Origin: Sphingopyxis sp. H050
Lineage (GTDB): Bacteria > Pseudomonadota > Alphaproteobacteria > Sphingomonadales > Sphingomonadaceae
DNA length: 64,000 nt
Direction of reading: 5' to 3'
Assembly: GCF_001468265.1 (NCBI RefSeq)
Contig: NZ_LNRZ01000002.1
Span: forward strand, 496,001 to 560,000
Position 1 is the first letter of the stretch. Each line of letters starts with the position of its first letter. The position numbers were made by a program, and so were the translations under genes. The notes under the pieces are model-generated. The model was not told the origin of the DNA. It was given only the letters and a program-made list of their open reading frames with translations, and searched no databases. Shown here in pieces: positions 34,418-42,328 of the stretch.

Positions 34418-35944
34418 TCAATAGGTCCGCCCGATGAGCACGCGTTCGACGGCGGGCTCGCCGGTGAAGAAGCAGGGGCCGTCGGCCGGCGCGGCGTCGA
34501 GCGGGGTGTTGCGCATCGTGAGTTTGAGCGCCTTCAACTGCTCGACGATCCCGTCGAGAACCGCGCCGGTCGGACGCGACCATTGCACCTCCACCCAGCC
34601 GACAAACTTGTCCTCGCCGGCATAATGCGCCGCAAGATCGGTCACGTCGCGGCGGATATTGGCGTGCAGACGCTCCTTCGCCTCCGCGTAGAGATTGTCC
34701 TGAATCTCGCCGAGCGTCGCGACCGCGGAGGCGACGAAATCGCCGCGCGGCACAAAGGCGCTGTTGAGCTTGCCATCATCCTTGTATAGCCGATCGCGGC
34801 GGATCACCGCGACATTGCCGCCGGCGACATCGCGCGGGCCGATTTCCAGGATGATCGGCGCGCCCTTCTTGACCCAGCCCCAACGCTTGGTCTGTGCCTT
34901 GTTGGCATTTGTGTCGAGCAGCACGCGCACGGGCTCGCGAAACGCATCCAGCGCCTTCAGCTCCCTTTCGAGCGACGCGCAATAGTCGAGGATCGCCTGA
35001 TCCTCGTCATTGTCGCGCAGCATCGGCACGATCACGATCTGGTGCGGCGCGATGCGCGGCGGACAGCGCAGGCCGTCGTCGTCGCCATGCGTCATGATCA
35101 CCGCGCCGATGGTGCGGGTCGAAAAACCCCAGCTGACGGTGTGACACAGGCTGTGGCCGCCTTCCTTGTCCTGGAAGCGGATATTGGCGGCTTCGGCGAA
35201 ACCGGTGCCGAGATAATGCGAGGTGCCGGCCTGCAACGCCTTGCCGTCCTGCATCATCGCCTCGATCGAATAGGTTGCGGCGGCGCCCGGGAAGCGCTCA
35301 TTTTCCGGCTTTTCGCCCGCGATCACCGGCAGCGCGAGCGCTTCCTCGGCGACCGAACGATAGAGTTCGAGCGCGCGCATCGTTTCGGCGAGCGCGTCTT
35401 CCTTGCTGTCGTGCGCGCTATGGCCCTCCTGCCACAGGAATTCGGCGGTGCGCAGGAACATGCGGGTGCGCATTTCCCAGCGCACGACATTCGCCCACTG
35501 GTTGACGCGCAGCGGCAGGTCGCGCCACGATTGCACCCAGCGGCTCATCGCGGCGCCGATCACGGTTTCGGACGTCGGGCGGACAATCAGCGGCTCCTCG
35601 AGCTTCGCCTCGGGATCGGGAATCAGCTTGCCCTTGCCGTCGGGGATCAGGCGGTGGTGGGTGACGACCGCCATTTCCTTGGCGAAACCATCGACATGGT
35701 CGGCTTCCTTTTCAAAGAAGCTCAAGGGGATGAAGAGCGGAAAATAGCAGTTGCGGACACCCATGTCCTTGATGCCCGCGTCCATGATCGTCTGGATGCG
35801 TTCCCAGATGCCATAGCCCCACGGCTTGATCACCATGCAGCCGCGCACGCCCGATTCCTCGGCAAGGTCGGCCTCGGCAATGACATCCTGATACCAGGCC
35901 GCAAAATCGGCCTGGCGGGTTACGCTGAGCGCATGCTTGATCAT
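34418..35944 (-). CDS. proS: Prolyl-tRNA synthetase, archaeal/eukaryotic-like type
   Basis: Class II synthetase of 508 aa charging tRNA-Pro. The N-terminus (ADFAAWYQDVIAEADLAE, GCMVIKPWGYGIWERIQ) and VNQWANVVRWEMRTRMFLR, FLWQEGHSAH follow the archaeal/eukaryal-type ProRS (HAMAP type 3) rather than the common bacterial type with an inserted editing domain. The chain ends in GRTY, the C-terminal Tyr of that type. Class II motif 3 appears as HGDDDGLRCPPRIAPHQIV. It lies 42 nt downstream of phaR on the same strand. Confidence 0.93.
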   Translation of the reverse strand: MIKHALSVTRQADFAAWYQDVIAEADLAEESGVRGCMVIKPWGYGIWERIQTIMDAGIKDMGVRNCYFPLFIPLSFFEKEADHVDGFAKEMAVVTHHRLIPDGKGKLIPDPEAKLEEPLIVRPTSETVIGAAMSRWVQSWRDLPLRVNQWANVVRWEMRTRMFLRTAEFLWQEGHSAHDSKEDALAETMRALELYRSVAEEALALPVIAGEKPENERFPGAAATYSIEAMMQDGKALQAGTSHYLGTGFAEAANIRFQDKEGGHSLCHTVSWGFSTRTIGAVIMTHGDDDGLRCPPRIAPHQIVIVPMLRDNDEDQAILDYCASLERELKALDAFREPVRVLLDTNANKAQTKRWGWVKKGAPIILEIGPRDVAGGNVAVIRRDRLYKDDGKLNSAFVPRGDFVASAVATLGEIQDNLYAEAKERLHANIRRDVTDLAAHYAGEDKFVGWVEVQWSRPTGAVLDGIVEQLKALKLTMRNTPLDAAPADGPCFFTGEPAVERVLIGRTY

Positions 35945-35986
35945 CTGTCCTGTTTTCTGGTCTGGGGGGCGGGAGAGCAGCCCCGA

Positions 35987-36526
35987 TTATTTCTTGTTGG
36001 CGAGTTCGGCCTTGAGGTCGGCGATTTCGGCCTTGAGCGCGGCGATCTCGGCGTCCTTGGCCTTGGTATTGCCGGCGCCTGGAATGAAGGCGCTGGTCGC
36101 CTGCTGGAACATCTCGAGGTTGCGGCGGGTCAGTTCGGCCAGCGGATTAGAGCCGAGCGCGCCTTCGAGCGCCGCCCGCACGTCCTGCTGGTTCTTGCGG
36201 AAGGTCGCCATCGAGGCTTCGAGATATTGCGGCACCATGGACTGCATCTTGTCGCCGTACATGCCGATCAGCTGGCGCAGGAAGTTGACGGGCAGCAACG
36301 TCTCGCCACGTGTTTCCTCGTCCATGATGATCTGGGTCAGCACATTATGCGTGATGTCCTCGCCGCTCTTGGCATCGACGACGCGAAAATCTCGGCCATC
36401 GCGGACCATCGCGCCGAGATCGTCGAGCGTGATGTAGCAGCTACGCTCGGTATCATAGAGCCGCCGGTTGGCGTATTTCTTGATGGTGACGGCATCGCCG
36501 TCCGCTGCCGTCTTCGACTTGGCCAT
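35987..36526 (-). CDS. phaR: Polyhydroxyalkanoate synthesis regulator PhaR
   Basis: Repressor of PHA synthesis and phasin genes that also binds PHA granules. The 179-aa product from ATG 36526 shows the N-terminal DNA-binding domain TIKKYANRRLYDTERSCYIT, then a PHB-accumulation domain (DITHNVLTQIIMDEETRGE, FLRQLIGMYGDKMQSMVPQY). It ends in an AxxAEI-type coiled coil (AEIAALKAEIADLKAELANK). A longer frame to 36826 has no family features. No phaC, phaZ or phasin gene is in the window. Confidence 0.93.
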   Translation of the reverse strand: MAKSKTAADGDAVTIKKYANRRLYDTERSCYITLDDLGAMVRDGRDFRVVDAKSGEDITHNVLTQIIMDEETRGETLLPVNFLRQLIGMYGDKMQSMVPQYLEASMATFRKNQQDVRAALEGALGSNPLAELTRRNLEMFQQATSAFIPGAGNTKAKDAEIAALKAEIADLKAELANKK

Positions 36527-36914
36527 GCTGACCCGCGCTCCTCTATCCCATGGCAAAGGCGACCCCGCCACGGCCATTATGCTTGCTGCGTGAAGCTCTG
36601 GCATTAGCATCAAATAATGATGCATCGCAACATGCCCCGCGGGCGGCCCCGCTATCGCGCGATTCGCTCGGCGGGCGGCACCCTTCCGACAGCAGCGGGT
36701 TGATGGCCACCGAACTATGAGCCTGACGGCGCAGAGGAGCCCCCTACGCAACTTCGTTACATCAGAAACCAGTATTCCGCATGTTTTTTCCCTCCAGCCG
36801 CATGCACGAGTCAATTCATGTCGCATTGCAGCAATCGGGTTACGAGGCGACCCAGCTTCCTCCCATTCTCATCTGTTGCCAAAATGCCACATCGATGCGC
36901 GGTTGGACGCAATT

Positions 36915-36931
36915 CTGCAAAAAAATTGCAG
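36915..36931. promoter_or_regulatory. Palindrome upstream of the TonB receptor
   Basis: CTGCAA-AAAAA-TTGCAG is a perfect 6-bp inverted repeat with a 5-nt A spacer, 92 nt before the receptor start. It has the size and symmetry of a repressor site; the binding protein is unknown. Confidence 0.35.
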
Positions 36932-36976
36932 CACGGGCTTGTGCGCCCGGAACTTTCCGTCTTTTTAGATGCCAAT

Positions 36977-37004
36977 CCGTTCCTCGTGTTTTTTTTGGGA
37001 ACGG
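36977..37004 (+). promoter_or_regulatory. Leader hairpin with T-rich loop before the TonB receptor
   Basis: CCGTTCC (36977-36983) pairs with GGAACGG (36998-37004) around a loop containing eight T. It lies 18 nt before the receptor ATG and just before its GGGGAAA ribosome site, so in the mRNA it could influence initiation. Confidence 0.4.
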
Positions 37005-37022
37005 CTAACGGGGAAATACATC

Positions 37023-40000
37023 ATGAAAAAGTCTAGCCTGATGGTTCGGGGCTCCGCCCTGACGCTCGCGCTGTTCAGCGCGCTTCCTGCGGTCGCACAG
37101 GATACGGTTCCCGCCGATGAAGCCGTCGCCGAAGAAGGTGGTACGATCATCGTCACCGGCTCGCGCATCCGCCAGCCCAATCTTGAATCGACCGTGCCGA
37201 TCACGACCGTGTCTGGCGAAGAATTCTTCGAAACCGGTCAGGTTTCTATCGGCGACGTCCTCAACGACCTGCCGCAGCTCCGTAGCACCCTCAGCCAGTC
37301 GAACGGTACGCGCTTTCTCGGTACCCGCGGCCTGAACCTGCTCGACCTTCGCGGTCTCGGCACTGCCCGGACGCTGGTTCTCGTCAATGGCCGCCGCCAC
37401 GTCGCCGGCGACATTCTGTCGAACGGCGTGTCGACTGACATCAACACGATTCCGACCGATCTGATCGAACGCGTCGACGTCCTGACCGGCGGCGCTTCGT
37501 CGATCTATGGGTCGGACGCGGTCGCCGGTGTGGTCAACTTCATTCTGAAGGACAATTACGACGGTATCCAGCTGCGCGGGCAGGCGGGCGTCAATCTCGA
37601 CTATGGCGATGCGGGCAACCAGTATGTTTCGGCTCTCGTCGGCAAGAACTTCGCCGACGGACGCGGCAACGTCGCGCTCAACGTCGAATATGCCTATCAG
37701 TCGCAATATGCGGCTTCGGGCCGCGGCCGCAACATCCGCCAGAACAATAACTTCGTCGTCGTCGACACCGACTCGGCCACCGGCCCGACGCCGAACCGCG
37801 ACGACGTGTTCGACCGCATCTTCTATGAAGATATCCGTTCGGCCACGATCTCGACGGGCGGCCAGCTCGGCTTCACCAGCCCGACCGCAGCTTGCGGCCG
37901 CGACCCGCTGGGCTCCGCCTACACCTGTACCTTCCTGTTCCGTCCCGACGGTACACTGGCCCAGCAGACCGGCACCCGCATCGGCCTTGGTCCGAACGGC
38001 AACTATGTCGGCGGCAACGGCTACTCGGGTCGCGAAGGCCGTCTGGTCACCCTGACCCCGACGCTCGAGCGCATCTCGGCGAACCTCGTCGGTCACTTCG
38101 ACATCAGCGAGGCGCTGGTTCCATTCATCGAGGCGAAGTACGTTAAGACGACGGCCGTCGGTTCGCAGAGCGGCCCGTTCTTCTCGCAGGGCACCACGCT
38201 CGGTACGCTTGACGCGCGTGAGCGTCCCCGTCTTGACAACCCCTACCTCAACCCGCAGGCGCGTGCCATCATCGAGCAGCAGCTGATCGCTGGCGGCGGT
38301 GCGCCCACCGGCGCGACGCGCTTCGCGCTGCGCAAAAACTGGACGGAGTTCGGCATTCGCGACGAAAATCTGGTTCGCGAAACCTGGCGCGTTGTCGGCG
38401 GCTTAAAGGGCGACTTCAACGACGACTGGAACTATGAAATCTCGGCGAACTACGGCAAGTTCAAGGAAAGCAACGAGATCAAGGGCAACGTCAACGTTCA
38501 GCGCTATCTGTTGGGCCTCGACACCGTTCGTGACGGCAGCGGCAACATCGTTTGCCGTGCGACCACGAACCCCGGCGGCACCAGCGGCTATCTGAATATC
38601 GATGGCCGCACGCTCTCGCAGCTCCAGGCGCTGCCCAACCCGACGGCCGAAGAGCGCTATATCCGCGACCGCCTGGCCTCCGATATCGCATCGTGCGTTC
38701 CGATCAATCCGTTCGGCGACGGCTCGTCGTCCGCCGCGGCTCGCCAGTATGTTCTCCAGAACACCAAGGCGCAGGGCGAAATCACCCAGTTCGTGGCCTC
38801 GGGCTTCGTTGCGGGTGACCTCAGCCAGCTGTTCGAACTGCCGGGCGGTCCGATCGCTTTCTCGGTCGGTGCGGAATATCGTCGCGAGACGAACTTCTAC
38901 GATCTCGACGACGACACGCAGTTCGGCTATGCTTTCTACAACGCGATCCCGGCGTTCCCCAAGTCGACCTTCTCCGTCAAGGAAGTCTTCGGCGAAGTCT
39001 CGATCCCGCTCCTGAAAGACATGCCGTTCGCGCACGCCCTGACCGTCAACGGGTCGGGCCGTATCGCCGACTACAAGGGTTCGACCGGAACGGTTTACAC
39101 CTATTCGGGCGGCGTCGACTATGCGCCGATCGAAGACATCCGCTTCCGCGCCAGCTACTCGAAGTCGGTGCGCGCACCGAACCTGTCGGAGCTATTTTCG
39201 GAGCAAAGCCAGAACTTCGCCCCGGCCTTCAGCGATCCGTGCTCTGCACGTAACCTCGGTGCCGGCTCTCAGTTCCGTGCCGCCAACTGTGCAGCCCAGG
39301 GACGCCCGGCGAACTATGACTTCGTCTATGTCCAGTCGCTCGAAATCGTCAGCGGCGGCAACCCGAACCTGACTGAAGAAACGTCGAAGAGCTTCACGGT
39401 CGGTGGTGTTCTCGAGCCGCGCTTCGTCCCGGGCCTGTCGCTGTCGGTCGATTATTATGACATCAAGATCAACAACGTCATCACCGCCGTTGCTGCTCAG
39501 ACGATCGTCAACCAATGCTACGACCTGCCCGACCTCAACAATCCGTTCTGCGCGGCCTTCAGCCGCGTCGGCGTGGGCGGGGCGACCGGCAACGGCGAAG
39601 AAAACTTCCGCATCATCGAAGGCTCGCTGCTTCAGTCGACGCTGAACTTTGCGAAGCTGACGGCGCGTGGTCTCGACATCAACCTGAACTATCGCAAGAC
39701 GTTCGATTGGGGTGGCGTGTCTGTCAACGGCATCTGGACGCACGTTCTCGAGCGGAGCAACTTTGTCAGCCCGACAAACCCGAACTTCGAGAACCGCATC
39801 CTCGAGGAACTGGGCGATCCGAAGGACGCCTTCAACCTGCGTACCAAGGTTGATGTCGGCAACGTCGGCTTCACCTACGAACTGCGCTACCTCGGTGCGA
39901 TGTACCTGAACACCTACGAAGACTTTAATTCGCTTCAGGGCCGTCCGCCTGAAAACCCGGACTACGCCCAAGTGAAGAAGTATCCGGCGGTGTGGTACCA

Positions 40001-40169
40001 CAACATCCGTGTCGATGCGGACGTGAACGATCGCTTCAACGTCTATCTGGGTGTGGACAATCTGTTCGACCGTCAGCCGCCCTATGGCCTGACCGGTGTC
40101 GGCGCGGGCTCGGGTATCTATGACGTCCGCGGACGTTATGGTTACGCAGGCTTCGTGGCCAAGTTCTGA
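37023..40169 (+). CDS. TonB-dependent outer-membrane receptor
   Basis: Outer-membrane active transporter of 1048 aa from ATG 37023. The signal peptide MKKSSLMVRGSALTLALFSA ends near AVAQ|DT. A TonB-box-like TIIVTGSRI follows at about residue 40. The plug domain is next (RTLVLVNGRRHVAGD, IERVDVLTGGASSIYGSDAV, AGVVNFILK), and then a long barrel with VRAPNLSELFSEQS and LEPRFVPGLSLSVDYYDIKI, ending in the aromatic YAGFVAKF. This large sphingomonad class usually imports plant- or peptide-derived compounds; the ligand is unknown. Codon use is more T-rich at third positions than in neighbours, consistent with high expression. A strong terminator follows. Confidence 0.95.
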   Translation: MKKSSLMVRGSALTLALFSALPAVAQDTVPADEAVAEEGGTIIVTGSRIRQPNLESTVPITTVSGEEFFETGQVSIGDVLNDLPQLRSTLSQSNGTRFLGTRGLNLLDLRGLGTARTLVLVNGRRHVAGDILSNGVSTDINTIPTDLIERVDVLTGGASSIYGSDAVAGVVNFILKDNYDGIQLRGQAGVNLDYGDAGNQYVSALVGKNFADGRGNVALNVEYAYQSQYAASGRGRNIRQNNNFVVVDTDSATGPTPNRDDVFDRIFYEDIRSATISTGGQLGFTSPTAACGRDPLGSAYTCTFLFRPDGTLAQQTGTRIGLGPNGNYVGGNGYSGREGRLVTLTPTLERISANLVGHFDISEALVPFIEAKYVKTTAVGSQSGPFFSQGTTLGTLDARERPRLDNPYLNPQARAIIEQQLIAGGGAPTGATRFALRKNWTEFGIRDENLVRETWRVVGGLKGDFNDDWNYEISANYGKFKESNEIKGNVNVQRYLLGLDTVRDGSGNIVCRATTNPGGTSGYLNIDGRTLSQLQALPNPTAEERYIRDRLASDIASCVPINPFGDGSSSAAARQYVLQNTKAQGEITQFVASGFVAGDLSQLFELPGGPIAFSVGAEYRRETNFYDLDDDTQFGYAFYNAIPAFPKSTFSVKEVFGEVSIPLLKDMPFAHALTVNGSGRIADYKGSTGTVYTYSGGVDYAPIEDIRFRASYSKSVRAPNLSELFSEQSQNFAPAFSDPCSARNLGAGSQFRAANCAAQGRPANYDFVYVQSLEIVSGGNPNLTEETSKSFTVGGVLEPRFVPGLSLSVDYYDIKINNVITAVAAQTIVNQCYDLPDLNNPFCAAFSRVGVGGATGNGEENFRIIEGSLLQSTLNFAKLTARGLDINLNYRKTFDWGGVSVNGIWTHVLERSNFVSPTNPNFENRILEELGDPKDAFNLRTKVDVGNVGFTYELRYLGAMYLNTYEDFNSLQGRPPENPDYAQVKKYPAVWYHNIRVDADVNDRFNVYLGVDNLFDRQPPYGLTGVGAGSGIYDVRGRYGYAGFVAKF

Positions 40170-40190
40170 TCCTCAAAGATCGGTAAATCA

Positions 40191-40222
40191 GGGGTCGGAC
40201 GAAAGTCCGGCCCCTTTTTTTT
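40191..40222 (+). terminator. Rho-independent terminator of the TonB receptor gene
   Basis: GGGGTCGGAC and GTCCGGCCCC form a 10-bp stem (one G-T pair) closed by a GAAA tetraloop and followed by eight T. It begins 22 nt after the receptor stop. Confidence 0.93.
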
Positions 40223-40248
40223 GCCCGCGCTTCCCGGTACGAGGCGTG

Positions 40249-41250
40249 ATGATCGCGATGAACTCAATTCCCCTTCAGGCAGCGCGCCTCCTCGACAGCG
40301 GGGCGGTCGAGCAGGCGGTAAAGCTGGTGTCCGGCGCGGCGCAGCGCGGCGATCCCGACGCGCTCAACCAACTGGCGCTCTGGCATGTCTATGGTCAACC
40401 GCTACGCCGCGATTTCGCGATGGCGCGCCTGCTGTTCAGCCGGGCTGGCGATGCAGGACACAAACCCGCGGCGATTACTCATGCCGTTTTCGTCGCACTC
40501 GGCGCGGGAGCCGATCCCGACTGGCCCGCAGCGCTTTCGCTGCTTGAGGCGGCCGCCCGCCGCGACGCAAAGGCTGCCCGGCAACTCGATCTCCTCATGG
40601 CGATGGACATCAATGCCGACGGACGACCGATTTCGCTCCCCCAGCGGGACCGGCGGTCGACGGACCCCGGGATCGACGTGCGACAATCTCTCTTTTCAGC
40701 CGAAGAATGCCAGCACGTCATAGCACTTGCGTCCCCCCTGCTCGCGCCATCGATCGTCGTCGACTCCCGGACAGGCCGGTCGACGCCCAACCCGGTCCGC
40801 ACCTCGTGCGATGCTGTGTTGGGGCCGATCCAGCAGGATCTTGTCGTGCATGCCCTCAATATACGCATAGCCGCAGCAACCGGCACCGCCCTCGATCGGG
40901 GCGAACCCCTCGTCGTCTTGCGCTACGAGCCAGGCCAGCAATATCGCATTCATCACGACTGCCTGGCCGGCGAAAGCAACCAGCGCGATACGACTGCGAT
41001 CATTTATCTCAATAGCGACTATGAAGGCGGCAAAACCGTCTTTCCTACGCTCGATATCGCCATCAAAGGCGGCACGGGGGACGCCCTGTCTTTCGCAAAC
41101 ACCCTGCCCGACGGACGCGCTGACGCGCGCAGCCGACATGCGGGCGAATCTGTCACCGCAGGAAGCAAATGGATCTGCACCCGCTGGATCAGGCGGACAC
41201 GTTTCGATCCTTGGGGTTTGCGGACGCCGTCACCCTTGATCAAAAGCTAG
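40249..41250 (+). CDS. Prolyl-4-hydroxylase-like 2-oxoglutarate/Fe(II) oxygenase
   Basis: The 333-aa product has an N-terminal helical repeat region resembling Sel1 repeats (residues about 10-115: DALNQLALWHVYGQPLRRDF, ARLLFSRAGDAGHKPA). A C-terminal P4H-type domain follows. Iron ligands fit H235-x-D237 (YRIHHDCLAG) and H297, with K307 ten residues later as the 2-oxoglutarate ligand; EGGKTVFPTL is a family motif. I placed the start at ATG 40249 (GAGG 5 nt upstream). It lies beyond the receptor terminator and overlaps the alr stop by 4 nt tail to tail. The target is probably a peptide or protein proline, but this is inference. Confidence 0.85.
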   Translation: MIAMNSIPLQAARLLDSGAVEQAVKLVSGAAQRGDPDALNQLALWHVYGQPLRRDFAMARLLFSRAGDAGHKPAAITHAVFVALGAGADPDWPAALSLLEAAARRDAKAARQLDLLMAMDINADGRPISLPQRDRRSTDPGIDVRQSLFSAEECQHVIALASPLLAPSIVVDSRTGRSTPNPVRTSCDAVLGPIQQDLVVHALNIRIAAATGTALDRGEPLVVLRYEPGQQYRIHHDCLAGESNQRDTTAIIYLNSDYEGGKTVFPTLDIAIKGGTGDALSFANTLPDGRADARSRHAGESVTAGSKWICTRWIRRTRFDPWGLRTPSPLIKS

Positions 41251-42290
41251 ACCCAGATGCACTCGAACCGCGCGCCGAGCCCTGTCAGCAATTCATATTG
41301 CGACAGTCCGCTCCGCGCGGCGGTCGTGGGCAAATCATAGTCTAGCGCCAGCCAGTCGCCTTCGCCGATCGAACCCGCGTCGCTGGCGTCGAACGCGATC
41401 AGGTCCATCGACACCCGTCCGATCAGCTGCAGGGTGGAACCGTTGAACATCGCCCCGCCGACACCGGCGTGGCAGCGCAGATAGCCGTCGGCATAGCCCA
41501 TATTGGCAATCACTATCCGGCTCGCACGCCGGGCGGTCCACGTTGCGCCATAGCCGACCGTCTCGCCCGGCTGGACATCGCGAACCTGCAATATGCGCGT
41601 TTCGGGATAGACGACCTGCCGAACATGGCCATGCGCCTCGTCGCGCGGGACGCCGCCGTAGAGCGCGATGCCGGGCCGGGTCAGGTCGAAGGCATAATCG
41701 GGGCCAAGGCAAATGCCCGCGCTGTTCGCGAGGCTGTAGCGCTTCGCGGGGACCTGCTCGCGCAAGGTTCGAAACGCCTCCAACTGAGCTGCATTCTGGG
41801 CGCTGTCCTCGTCGGCCGACGCGAGATGGCTGAGCAACGTCTCGATCGCAAGGCCGTCGAGCGCGCCGCCCAAAGCTTGCTCGGGACGCAGCCCCAACCG
41901 GTTCATGCCGGTGTCGATCATGACATCGCAGGGGCGTCCCTCGCCGCCCTCGCGCCAGCGCGCGACCTGTTCGAGGCTGTTGAGCACGGGGCGGGCGGGC
42001 AAGGTGCGGGCTGCGACCATGTCGCTGTCGCCGACGCCGTGCAGCACCGACAGCGAGACGTCACCCGCCAGCGGCATCAGCGCAGCGGCCTCCGCCCAGG
42101 TCGCGACGAAGAAGTCGCGGCAGCCGGCGGCGGCAAGATGCTTCATTACGCCGCGCGCGCCGAGGCCATAGCCATCGGCCTTGAGCGCCGCGCCGCACGC
42201 CGCATCGCTTTGCGCCGCGAGCCAGCGCCAGTTGGAAACGAGCGCGGCGGAATCGATGCGGAGACGGAGCGGTGATGCAATGTCGATCAT
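41247..42290 (-). CDS. alr: Alanine racemase
   Basis: PLP enzyme making D-alanine for peptidoglycan. The 347-aa product has the PLP lysine in GAALKADGYGLGARGV (K37). The second catalytic base is in the GYGATWTARR region (Tyr), and IGRVSMDLIAFD is a typical segment. Length is slightly short of the usual 360-370. ATG 42290 starts MIDIASPLRLRID. It is convergent with the hydroxylase-like gene. The MFS transporter gene lies 38 nt upstream on the same strand. Confidence 0.93.
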   Translation of the reverse strand: MIDIASPLRLRIDSAALVSNWRWLAAQSDAACGAALKADGYGLGARGVMKHLAAAGCRDFFVATWAEAAALMPLAGDVSLSVLHGVGDSDMVAARTLPARPVLNSLEQVARWREGGEGRPCDVMIDTGMNRLGLRPEQALGGALDGLAIETLLSHLASADEDSAQNAAQLEAFRTLREQVPAKRYSLANSAGICLGPDYAFDLTRPGIALYGGVPRDEAHGHVRQVVYPETRILQVRDVQPGETVGYGATWTARRASRIVIANMGYADGYLRCHAGVGGAMFNGSTLQLIGRVSMDLIAFDASDAGSIGEGDWLALDYDLPTTAARSGLSQYELLTGLGARFECIWV

Positions 42291-42328
42291 GCCCCGCCCC
42301 TAGACGGCTTTACCGGCAGCGCCAACGG

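Larger units (their letters stand above)
36527..37022. other. Long intergenic region between phaR and the TonB receptor
   Basis: About 496 nt with no convincing gene, less GC-rich than its surroundings toward the right. It must hold the phaR promoter on the left and the receptor promoter and leader on the right. Two inverted repeats stand out and are listed separately (36915-36931 and 36977-37004). Small open frames here lack good ribosome sites. Confidence 0.6.
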
